Part shown: one piece after another, positions 57,715 to 64,000 of the stretch
Position numbering within the stretch: position 1 is the first letter of the stretch
How the letters are laid out: each line of letters begins with the position of its first letter
Assembly: GCF_033708015.1 (NCBI RefSeq)
Contig: NZ_CP137920.1
Span: 992,001-1,056,000 of the forward strand
Length of the DNA stretch: 64,000 nt
Reading direction: 5' to 3'
Origin: Proteus vulgaris
GTDB taxonomy: Bacteria > Pseudomonadota > Gammaproteobacteria > Enterobacterales > Enterobacteriaceae
Notes under the pieces: model-generated
The model's database searches: none
What the model saw: the letters and a program-made list of their open reading frames with translations, nothing else
What the model was told of the DNA's origin: nothing
Translations under genes and position numbers: made by a program

Positions 57715-57885
57715 TTATTCATTATCATAAAATGACCAAACATCGCCGCTGGGCTCTGTGGTCTTGCTATTATTTTGAGGTTATTCATTTATTGATGATT
57801 TATTTTCTTTTATATCTTCATAAAAATGAGCACTTATATAACGAATGAATAAAAATTGACGTATCAAAATATACATTTTATTCAT
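57715..57885 (-). pseudogene. Possible small ORF interrupted by one in-frame stop
   Basis: From the ATG at 57885 the minus strand reads 34 codons (MNKMYILIRQFLFIRYISAH...) to a TAA at 57781-57783. The same frame then continues for 21 codons (ending DVWSFYDNE) to a second TAA at 57715-57717. The second part has protein-like composition. The whole could be a 56-codon gene broken by a C-to-T or similar change, or chance. There is no good ribosome-binding site, but it starts 20 bases after the end of the small ORF upstream on the same strand. Confidence 0.3.
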
Positions 57886-57905
57886 AATAAACAATGTACT
57901 ATAAC

Positions 57906-58061
57906 TTAATAGTTTTTAGGATCTGGACATGGACTTACTGTACAACGGTTCGAATCTGATTGACTAGCTAATGAGTAAGTGTAATAACTCTCTTGTGATT
58001 TAATGTTATCTGCGGTATTAGTGAAAAATAGACTTGAAATCAGTATGATAAAAGCATTCAT
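57906..58061 (-). CDS. Putative small exported peptide, 51 residues
   Basis: The minus strand from the ATG at 58061 to the TAA at 57906-57908 encodes 51 residues. GGGAG lies six bases before the ATG, a good Shine-Dalgarno. The N-terminus MNAFIILISSLFFTNTADN looks like a signal peptide with cleavage near residue 17, leaving about 34 residues rich in Ser, Tyr and Asn. Two cysteines five apart stand in CTVSPCPDPKNY at the end and could form a disulphide. I recognise no family. An inverted repeat (58092-58112) lies just upstream. It lies between tyrA and dcuB in an otherwise non-coding gap. Confidence 0.55.
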   Translation of the reverse strand: MNAFIILISSLFFTNTADNIKSQESYYTYSLASQSDSNRCTVSPCPDPKNY

Positions 58062-58475
58062 ATTCTTCTCCCTGCCATTTTAAAATTTAATAATAGATAA
58101 GAATCATCTATTTTCATTCGAAAAATAAATGTGAAGAATTATAAATATACATTTAAAAACAATAAGATAAACATTTATTTTTATTAATCAACTAATCCAT
58201 TCTATATTTATTGTTATTTAATTGTTATTACAGGGTTTAATTAAATAAAAATTAATGTTCAATATTGTCTTTTTATTAAAAATTATTTGTTGATGAGATC
58301 TTAAAACTGAATGAAATTAAAAGGCATTGTGAAAACTATAACAATGATCAAAAAAATGGTTATAACAGTTGTCGTAAATTATATTTCATAAACTCTTTTT
58401 TTGAAAAAAAAGTGCTGAAAATTTAATTATATTATTTTTTATTTATATTCTGCCGTGTTTTTCAAGGGGTAATTT
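58062..58475. other. Gap before dcuB with an inverted repeat at 58092-58112
   Basis: AT-rich, no gene seen. AATAGAT (58092-58098) and ATCTATT (58106-58112) are perfect 7-bp arms 31 bases upstream of the small exported ORF on the minus strand, a possible operator. Nearer dcuB, TTGTGA at 58327-58332 is half of a CRP-like site. I find no full FNR or CRP site although dcuB of E. coli is FNR- and CRP-dependent. Confidence 0.4.
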
Positions 58476-59816
58476 ATGGATTTTTTAATACAACTCGCCA
58501 TTATATTAGTGTGTCTATTTTATGGAGCTAGGAAGGGAGGAATTGCATTAGGTCTATTAGGCGGTGTAGGTCTGGTTATTTTAGTTTTTATTTTTAACCT
58601 GCCTCCAGGAAAACCACCTGTTGATGTAATGTTAGTTATTATTGCCGTTGTTTCTGCCTCAGCGACATTACAAGCATCTGGTGGATTAGATGTTATGTTG
58701 CAGATAGCAGAAAAATTATTACGTAAAAATCCAAAATATATTTCTATTGTTGCGCCACTCGTAACTTGTACTCTTACAATATTATGTGGTACTGGGCATG
58801 TTGTTTATACCATATTGCCTATTATTTATGATGTGTCGATTAAAAATAATATTCGCCCTGAAAGACCTATGGCAGCAAGTACAATCGGCTCTCAAATGGG
58901 GATTATTGCCAGCCCTGTTTCCGTTGCTGTTGTGACATTAGTCGCAATGCTCGGTGGTGTGACTTTTAATGGTAAACACCTTGAGTTCCTAGATTTATTG
59001 GCAATTACTATTCCTTCTACTTTTATTGGTATTTTAGCTATTGGTATTTTTAGCTGGTTTCGAGGGAAAGATTTAGATAAAGACCAACGCTTCCAAGAAT
59101 TTGTTTCAGTTCCTGAAAATCATGATTATGTTTATGGTGATACAGCAACACTTCTAGATAAAAAGCTACCGATGAAAAACTGGGTAGCAATGTGGATTTT
59201 CTTAGGTGCAATTGCTGTTGTTGCAATATTAGGTGCCTTTTCTGAAATACGCCCTGTTTTTAATGGTAAACCATTATCTATGGTGCTTGTTATTCAGATG
59301 TTTATGTTATTAGCTGGCGCATCAATTATTATTATTTGTAAAACCAATCCTTCTCTTATTTCTAAAAATGAAGTGTTCCGTTCAGGGATGATAGCAATTG
59401 TTGCTGTATATGGTATTGCTTGGATGGCAGAGACAATGTTCTCTGCACATATGAAAGAAATAGAAGCAGCATTGGGGCAATTAGTTCGGGAATACCCTTG
59501 GGCTTATGCGGTTGTATTATTGTTAGTATCTAAATTTGTGAATTCACAAGCAGCTGCTTTAGCCGCTATTGTTCCTTTAGCATTGGGGATTGGTGTTGAT
59601 CCTGCTTATATTATTGCGTCGGCACCCGCTTGTTATGGTTATTATATTCTACCAACTTACCCTAGTGACTTAGCCGCAATTCAATTTGACCGTTCTGGTA
59701 CAACTCGAATAGGGCGTTTTGTCATTAACCACAGCTTTATTCTACCGGGATTAATTGGTGTTACCGTTTCTTGTGTCTTTGGTTGGGTATTTGCAGCGAT
59801 GTATGGTTTCTTATAA
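58476..59816 (+). CDS. dcuB: Anaerobic C4-dicarboxylate transporter DcuB
   Basis: Inner-membrane fumarate/succinate antiporter used during anaerobic fumarate respiration; in E. coli DcuB also works as a co-sensor with DcuS. It is a polytopic protein of 446 residues, the same as E. coli DcuB, and similar to it along the entire length (e.g. [60 protein letters not shown]). AAGGGG stands before the ATG. Here it lies between tyrA and pheA rather than beside fumB and dcuSR, so its local context is unlike E. coli. Confidence 0.95.
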   Translation: MDFLIQLAIILVCLFYGARKGGIALGLLGGVGLVILVFIFNLPPGKPPVDVMLVIIAVVSASATLQASGGLDVMLQIAEKLLRKNPKYISIVAPLVTCTLTILCGTGHVVYTILPIIYDVSIKNNIRPERPMAASTIGSQMGIIASPVSVAVVTLVAMLGGVTFNGKHLEFLDLLAITIPSTFIGILAIGIFSWFRGKDLDKDQRFQEFVSVPENHDYVYGDTATLLDKKLPMKNWVAMWIFLGAIAVVAILGAFSEIRPVFNGKPLSMVLVIQMFMLLAGASIIIICKTNPSLISKNEVFRSGMIAIVAVYGIAWMAETMFSAHMKEIEAALGQLVREYPWAYAVVLLLVSKFVNSQAAALAAIVPLALGIGVDPAYIIASAPACYGYYILPTYPSDLAAIQFDRSGTTRIGRFVINHSFILPGLIGVTVSCVFGWVFAAMYGFL

Positions 59817-59840
59817 TTCATTTTAAAATAAAAACAAAAA

Positions 59841-59880
59841 AGAAAAGCCGGATAGTTATATGCTATCTGGCTTTTCTTTT
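59841..59880. terminator. Terminator between convergent dcuB and pheA
   Basis: AGAAAAGCCGGATAG (59841-59855) and CTATCTGGCTTTTCT (59863-59877) pair over 15 bp with one G-U, with Ts on the right and As on the left, so it can serve both genes. Confidence 0.88.
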
Positions 59881-59889
59881 TGAGTGAGG

Positions 59890-61047
59890 TTATTTCACTT
59901 CAACAGGAACAACATTTTCTGAAGGATAACAACCTAGGATTTTTAATGAACGTGTAGTTTGTGATAAATCGTGTAAGGCTTTTTGCATATTGATATCACG
60001 TAAATTTGCTTGAACATCAATATAAAACATCTCTTCCCAAGGCGTGCCATTAATAGGACGAGACTCAAGTTTGGTCATAATAATATCGTATTTTTTTAAA
60101 ATCATTAATGCATCGACTAATGCACCCGCTTGTTGCCCTGTTGCCATTAAGAAGGTTGTTTTCGCGGGCACTTGCTCTGAAACATCAATAGCTTTTCGTG
60201 CAATAACAATAAAGCGTGTTACGTTTATTTGTTGGTTTGCTAAATTGCTAGCCAAAGGTTTTAAACCATAAAGAGAGCCTCCCGCTTCACTCCCAATAGC
60301 AGCAACATGTGGTGATTGTGCAAGAGCTACTTTTTCCATTGCAGCCGCTGTACTTTCGCAGTATTCGATTTTCCAGTGTGGATACTGATTTAAATAATGG
60401 CTACATTGCTGGAAAGGTTGAGGGTGACTATAAATAGTTTGTAACTCTTCTGTGCGGGTATCAACACTTGTTAAAAGGGCATGATTAATAGGAATGCGAA
60501 TTTCTCCAACAATAGAGATTGATGTTGTTTGCAGTAAATCGTAAACATCATTAATGGCACCAGAACTGGTATTTTCAATTGGAAGCAAACCGTAATCAGC
60601 TTGACCTGTATCAACAAGTGTAAAAATGTCGTCAAACTTCTGACAAGTGCAATCAATGAAGGTATCAAAATGGCGAGCGGCATATTGACGAGCCGCAATA
60701 TGTGAATAAGAGCCTTTAGGTCCTAAATAAGCAATTCTGGCCGATGCATTGGGTGTCGCATTAAGGTGTTGTTGTAGAATGGCTTGTTGAGTTAATACGG
60801 AGTCTTCAATGATCATTTGAAAAATACGACTAATATAAAAACCATCTAGCCCAACGTTTTTTCCTTTCTCAATTAATAAATCAAGTAGTTCACGCTCACG
60901 ATTTTTATCTCTAATAGGGCGATGTGTATTCAATTTAAATTGAGCAACATCAGCAGATAATTGACGTCTGTTTGCTAACAATGTTAGTAATTCTGAATCT
61001 AACGTTGTGATTTTATCTCTGATTGCTAATAAATCGAGTTTTTCCAT
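59890..61047 (-). CDS. pheA: Bifunctional chorismate mutase / prephenate dehydratase (P-protein)
   Basis: Makes prephenate from chorismate and then phenylpyruvate, leading to phenylalanine. An AroQ mutase domain (about 1-90; [20 protein letters not shown]), a prephenate dehydratase domain (about 104-285; [35 protein letters not shown]) and a C-terminal ACT domain (about 300-375) with the Phe-binding GALVDAL and [11 protein letters not shown] motifs are in order. Length 385 (E. coli 386). Preceded by the pheL leader and attenuator. Confidence 0.97.
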   Translation of the reverse strand: MEKLDLLAIRDKITTLDSELLTLLANRRQLSADVAQFKLNTHRPIRDKNRERELLDLLIEKGKNVGLDGFYISRIFQMIIEDSVLTQQAILQQHLNATPNASARIAYLGPKGSYSHIAARQYAARHFDTFIDCTCQKFDDIFTLVDTGQADYGLLPIENTSSGAINDVYDLLQTTSISIVGEIRIPINHALLTSVDTRTEELQTIYSHPQPFQQCSHYLNQYPHWKIEYCESTAAAMEKVALAQSPHVAAIGSEAGGSLYGLKPLASNLANQQINVTRFIVIARKAIDVSEQVPAKTTFLMATGQQAGALVDALMILKKYDIIMTKLESRPINGTPWEEMFYIDVQANLRDINMQKALHDLSQTTRSLKILGCYPSENVVPVEVK

Positions 61048-61083
61048 GTTTAAGCCCTATACCGTTATGTCATACCATCATAA

Positions 61084-61109
61084 ATAAAAAAGCCTCCAAT
61101 TTGGAGGCT
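61084..61109 (-). terminator. pheA attenuator (terminator hairpin)
   Basis: On the minus strand AGCCTCCAA and TTGGAGGCT (complements of 61101-61109 and 61091-61099) pair around one base, then run into T6. The sequence GAGGCT just after the pheL stop (complement of 61144-61149) can pair with the AGCCTC of the terminator arm to form an antiterminator. Ribosome stalling on Phe codons would favour that fold and allow pheA transcription. Confidence 0.88.
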
Positions 61110-61149
61110 ATTGTCGTTCTTACTTTTCTTTCTGAAATGACTAAGCCTC

Positions 61150-61203
61150 TTAATGAAAGAGTAGAAAGAAAAAGAAGAAAGGCAAATGTGAATATTTGTT
61201 CAT
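61150..61203 (-). CDS. pheL: pheA operon leader peptide
   Basis: A 17-residue leader, MNKYSHLPFFFFFLLFH, with six phenylalanines, five of them consecutive. The ATG is at 61203 and the TAA at 61150-61152. It stands 103 bases upstream of pheA, directly before the attenuator. E. coli PheL ([15 protein letters not shown]) has the same length class and role: charged tRNA-Phe levels set ribosome position and so termination. Confidence 0.93.
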   Translation of the reverse strand: MNKYSHLPFFFFFLLFH

Positions 61204-61276
61204 TATATTGATTGGTCAATATTTAACATATCTCTATCAAACATGATGATGTGAAAGGAGTCAAGAAAAATACAAT

Positions 61277-61300
61277 AAAAAGCGCATCACAAGGATGCGC
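61277..61300 (-). terminator. Terminator of raiA
   Basis: GCGCATC (61282-61288) and GATGCGC (61294-61300), perfect arms with a five-base loop; on the minus strand followed by TTTTT. It separates raiA from the pheL promoter. Confidence 0.8.
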
Positions 61301-61352
61301 AGAGGCGTTTTGAGTCAGTGATTTATTCTAATTTTTAATCTTGTTTTACTAT

Positions 61353-61688
61353 TTATATTTCATCGACAAGTAAATTTTCTTCCTTCAGACTGTTATTAGC
61401 TCGACGAGATTCATTTTTATGCTGAACTTTGTTTAATTGACGTTCAAGTTTTGCGAGTAAGTCATTAATTGCAACATACATATCGGTGTGTTGTGCATTA
61501 GCGACCAATTGCCCATTTGGTGTATGAATGCTGGCATCAACACTAAAACCTTTTGGATCTTTTGTCAGAATAATATGAGGGTTGATTAAATTCACCTGCC
61601 ATTTATTGAGTTTAGTTAGACGGCTTTCAATGTGCTCACGTAGTGCTGGGGTAATTTCCATTTGCTTGCTAGTAATATTTATAATCAT
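61353..61688 (-). CDS. raiA: Ribosome-associated inhibitor A (hibernation factor)
   Basis: Binds the 30S decoding channel in stationary phase or cold stress and inactivates 70S ribosomes, opposing 100S dimer formation. A single S30AE/HPF domain of 111 residues. The start [20 protein letters not shown] and the core [19 protein letters not shown] match E. coli RaiA (YfiA, 113 residues), and the charged C-terminal tail distinguishes it from the shorter Hpf. The order bamD-raiA-pheL-pheA is that of E. coli. Confidence 0.94.
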   Translation of the reverse strand: MIINITSKQMEITPALREHIESRLTKLNKWQVNLINPHIILTKDPKGFSVDASIHTPNGQLVANAQHTDMYVAINDLLAKLERQLNKVQHKNESRRANNSLKEENLLVDEI

Positions 61689-61915
61689 ATAGTTACCTCT
61701 TTATTACTCCGTCTTCGATAACTTCAGAATATCGTGATACACAATTTAAAACATGATCAAAATCACTTTTTGTTAGATGTCTATGTAACTAGTAATAGAA
61801 ACGTGACAAATGATAGATAGCTGAAAAAGACCGCTTGTTAAGTTGCATTTATTCAGTCATATTAGGAAGGTTGGACTGATGAAAAGTAAAGACAATTTAG
61901 CTAGAAAAGAATAAA

Positions 61916-61942
61916 AAAACAGCAGCGATAAGCTGCTGTTTT
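61916..61942. terminator. Terminator of bamD
   Basis: AAAACAGCAGC (61916-61926) and GCTGCTGTTTT (61932-61942), perfect 11-bp arms with a five-base loop. The A-run on the left supplies the T-tract for the minus-strand bamD transcript. Confidence 0.88.
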
Positions 61943-61959
61943 TGATGGTGATGTCTTAA

Positions 61960-62694
61960 TTAGGCTGGATTTGCTGCAATTAATGAAGCTACTTTATCTG
62001 CTTCTTGTGTCAGACCTAATTCTTTATACGCATTTTCCATATAGACAAGCGCGTCACGAGTGGCTTGTGTATCAGGATAATTACGCATCATTTGCTCTAC
62101 TCTATTAATAACCGCGACATAAGCCCCTCGTTTAGTATAGAATTTCGCAACAGAAAGATCATACTTCGCTAAACGGTTTTTAAGAAAGACGAGGCGTTTG
62201 GTTGCATCGGCGGCGTAAAGGCTGTCTGGATAGTAACGAACTAATTGACTAAAATCTTTAAATGCCACAATTGCATGTTGAGGATCACGGTCTGAACGAT
62301 CAATACCAAAGAATCCTTGTAATGCACTATCATCTAATGCTTGAGCAGTTAAGCCTCGCATATAAAGAACATAGTCGATATTAGGATGGGTTGGGTTTAA
62401 TCGCATAAAACGGTCGATTGCAGAAATCGCCATTGGTAGTTCCGCTGACTTATAATAAGCATAAATCAGATCGAGTTGAACTTGTTGCGAGTAAGGGCCA
62501 AAAGGATAGCGATTATCGAGAGACTCTAATTGTTTGATAGCCGCTCCATAATTGCCATCTAGCAATTTTTCCTGACTGGTTGAGTAAAGCTCAGAAGGTG
62601 ACATATCGGCAGTAGCGTCTTTGTCTGAACTCGAACAGCCAGTAAGTAACAGGCTTAAAGTGGCCGCTGCCACCAGGTATTTAATGCGTCTCAT
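61960..62694 (-). CDS. bamD: Outer membrane assembly lipoprotein BamD
   Basis: Essential lipoprotein of the BAM complex that folds beta-barrel proteins into the outer membrane. Signal peptide with lipobox LLTGC (Cys at about residue 20), then five TPR-like repeats. [38 protein letters not shown] and [19 protein letters not shown] are family hallmarks. The ATG at 62694 ([15 protein letters not shown]) matches the E. coli start; a GTG one codon earlier is possible and has slightly better Shine-Dalgarno spacing. Length 244. Divergent from rluD. Confidence 0.96.
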   Translation of the reverse strand: MRRIKYLVAAATLSLLLTGCSSSDKDATADMSPSELYSTSQEKLLDGNYGAAIKQLESLDNRYPFGPYSQQVQLDLIYAYYKSAELPMAISAIDRFMRLNPTHPNIDYVLYMRGLTAQALDDSALQGFFGIDRSDRDPQHAIVAFKDFSQLVRYYPDSLYAADATKRLVFLKNRLAKYDLSVAKFYTKRGAYVAVINRVEQMMRNYPDTQATRDALVYMENAYKELGLTQEADKVASLIAANPA

Positions 62695-62829
62695 CACGTA
62701 TTGATTATCCTCTGAATAGGTTTGGGGAGTCTCTCCGTGAAGCTCCCCTGAAATCGGTTACACTATAACTCATTTTAAATGAAACGGCTGTGCCGTCAAA
62801 ACACTAACTTAATTAATAGAAAATTATTT

Positions 62830-63807
62830 ATGTCTCAACAAATACGACTTAATGCTACAGTCGCAGATTCACAGCTGGGTCAACGCTTAGATCAGGCTTT
62901 GGCCGAAATGTTCCCTGATTATTCAAGATCTCGTATAAAAGAGTGGATCTTAGACAATAGAGTGCAGGTTAACGATAAAATCATCAATAAGCCAAAAGAA
63001 AAAATGCTTGGCGGTGAAAAAATTGAAGTCGATGCCTTAATTGAAGAGGAAGTTCGTTGGGAGCCTCAGAATATTCCGTTAAATATCGTCTATGAAGATG
63101 ATGATATTTTAGTTATCAATAAGCCAAGAGATCTCGTTGTGCATCCTGGTGCTGGTAACCCTGATGGCACCGTATTAAACGCATTACTTTATCGCTATCC
63201 AGAGATTGCTAATGTCCCTCGTGCAGGTATTGTCCATCGATTAGATAAAGACACAACAGGTTTAATGGTTGTTGCAAAAACAGTTCCTGCTCAAACGCAT
63301 TTGGTAGAAGCTTTACAACGTCGTGAAATCACGCGTGAGTATGAAGCGGTTGCAACAGGAAGAATGACTGCTGGAGGAGTAGTGAATGAACCTATTTCTC
63401 GACATCCAACTAAACGGACTCATATGGCTGTTCACCCAATGGGTAAACCAGCGGTAACACATTATCGTGTTATGGAGCATTTCCGTGCTCATACGCGTTT
63501 ACGTTTACGTTTAGAAACTGGCCGTACTCACCAAATTCGTGTTCATATGGCACATATTCACCATGCTTTAATTGGTGATCAGCTTTATGCAGGAAGACCT
63601 CGTCCTTTAAAAGGGGCATCAGATGAATTACGTGAAACGTTACGTTTATTTGATAGACAGGCTCTACATGCAACGATGCTACGCCTTTATCATCCAATAA
63701 CAGGTATTGAAATGGAATGGCATGCACCATTACCTGATGATATGGTTAAGCTGATTGATGTGCTAAAAGCTGACGTTGAACAGTTCAAAGATGAAATGGA
63801 TTGGTAA
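62830..63807 (+). CDS. rluD: 23S rRNA pseudouridine(1911/1915/1917) synthase
   Basis: Makes pseudouridines in helix 69 of 23S rRNA. An N-terminal S4-like domain (SRSRIKEWILDNRVQVN) precedes the RluA-type catalytic domain with the active Asp in GIVHRLDKDTTGLMVVAK (about residue 139). GRTHQIRVHMAH is also conserved. The frame is open from 62779, but the ATG at 62830 (MSQQIRLNATVADSQLG) corresponds to the E. coli start and gives 325 residues (326). pgeF begins immediately after the stop. Confidence 0.97.
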   Translation: MSQQIRLNATVADSQLGQRLDQALAEMFPDYSRSRIKEWILDNRVQVNDKIINKPKEKMLGGEKIEVDALIEEEVRWEPQNIPLNIVYEDDDILVINKPRDLVVHPGAGNPDGTVLNALLYRYPEIANVPRAGIVHRLDKDTTGLMVVAKTVPAQTHLVEALQRREITREYEAVATGRMTAGGVVNEPISRHPTKRTHMAVHPMGKPAVTHYRVMEHFRAHTRLRLRLETGRTHQIRVHMAHIHHALIGDQLYAGRPRPLKGASDELRETLRLFDRQALHATMLRLYHPITGIEMEWHAPLPDDMVKLIDVLKADVEQFKDEMDW

Positions 63808-64000
63808 ATGACTTCATTAATTTTTCCAGATTGGCCACAACCTGAAAATATTGGGGCTTGCAGTACCTTGAGAGAGGGGGGAGTGAGTCTGCCACCTTAT
63901 AATAGCCTGAATTTAGGCGCTCATGTTGGTGATAAACTATCTGATGTCGAAGAAAATAGACGCAGATTGTGTCAGCAAGCTCAGTTGCCTGAAATGCCAC
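63808..64000 (+). CDS. pgeF: Peptidoglycan editing factor PgeF (YfiH), truncated by window edge
   Basis: The first 64 codons of a YfiH/multicopper-polyphenol-oxidase-fold protein are visible: MTSLIFPDWPQPENIGACST, then GGVSLPPYNSLNLGAHVGDK and VEENRRRL. The N-terminus matches E. coli YfiH closely. The family is linked to removing wrongly incorporated residues from peptidoglycan precursors and has purine nucleoside phosphorylase activity in other organisms. The ATG follows the rluD stop with no gap, as in E. coli. Confidence 0.92.
   Translation, partial: MTSLIFPDWPQPENIGACSTLREGGVSLPPYNSLNLGAHVGDKLSDVEENRRRLCQQAQLPEMP

Noticed and set aside
58321..58360. FNR or CRP site before dcuB
   Set aside because: Only half-sites match (TGTGA, ATCAA); no full dyad at the required spacing.

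Overview
The window is chromosomal DNA from a gammaproteobacterium of the order Enterobacterales, most likely the genus Proteus (Morganellaceae). The evidence is low GC (roughly 38-40 % by eye), proteins that resemble their Escherichia coli orthologues closely along most of their length, gene order that follows E. coli in long blocks, and a Na+-pumping NADH dehydrogenase (nqr) operon, which E. coli lacks. Species cannot be settled from the sequence alone. I see no prophage, insertion sequence, integron or CRISPR array; this is core genome with a few lineage-specific genes.

Layout. 1-5132: the rsmE-gshB-yqgE-ruvX/yggR/yggS block (16S rRNA methylation, glutathione, pre-16S rRNA processing, PilT-like ATPase, PLP homeostasis), with proC cut by the left edge. 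5383-10950: accessory genes, namely a short prepilin peptidase where E. coli has endA, a DsbA-like/metallo-beta-lactamase-fold pair with a divergent LysR regulator, and the lysR/lysA pair. 11064-15887: fadE, gmhA, yafJ, dpaA as in E. coli. 16303-23480: nqrABCDEF-apbE-nqrM, a complete Na+-NQR operon with both maturation factors. 23567-29722: a degenerate glycerophosphodiesterase, dinB, a Fur-regulated TonB receptor and pepD. 30076-34944: gpt, frsA, crl, proBA (no phoE). 35073-39065: aroL, aas, lplT. 39102-47561: pncC, recA, alaS, csrA, tRNA-Ser and four identical tRNA-Arg genes, gshA. 47572-49182: the sRNA MicA, luxS and an orphan gene. 49219-55010: corB, ypjD, ffh, rpsP-rimM-trmD-rplS. 55386-61203: aroF-tyrA, two tiny ORFs, dcuB, pheA with its pheL leader. 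61353-64000: raiA, bamD, rluD and the start of pgeF.

Regulation is unusually readable. There are perfect LexA boxes at recA and dinB, a Fur box at the TonB receptor, a FadR operator at fadE, TyrR boxes at aroF and aroL, a phenylalanine-rich leader with attenuator at pheA, and a sigma-E-type promoter in front of MicA. aroF, tyrA, pheA and aroL together cover control of the common and Phe/Tyr branches of aromatic synthesis.

Most genes are ordinary. The least explained items are a 51-codon ORF encoding a putative exported peptide (57906-58061) followed by a small ORF broken by one stop, the unrecognised 249-residue protein at 48433-49182, a GDPD-family protein that has lost its metal ligands, the altered-motif MBL-fold protein coupled to a CGWC thioredoxin-fold protein, and the untranslated stretches upstream of nqrA, alaS and rpsP. 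I did not find a clearly new multi-gene system.
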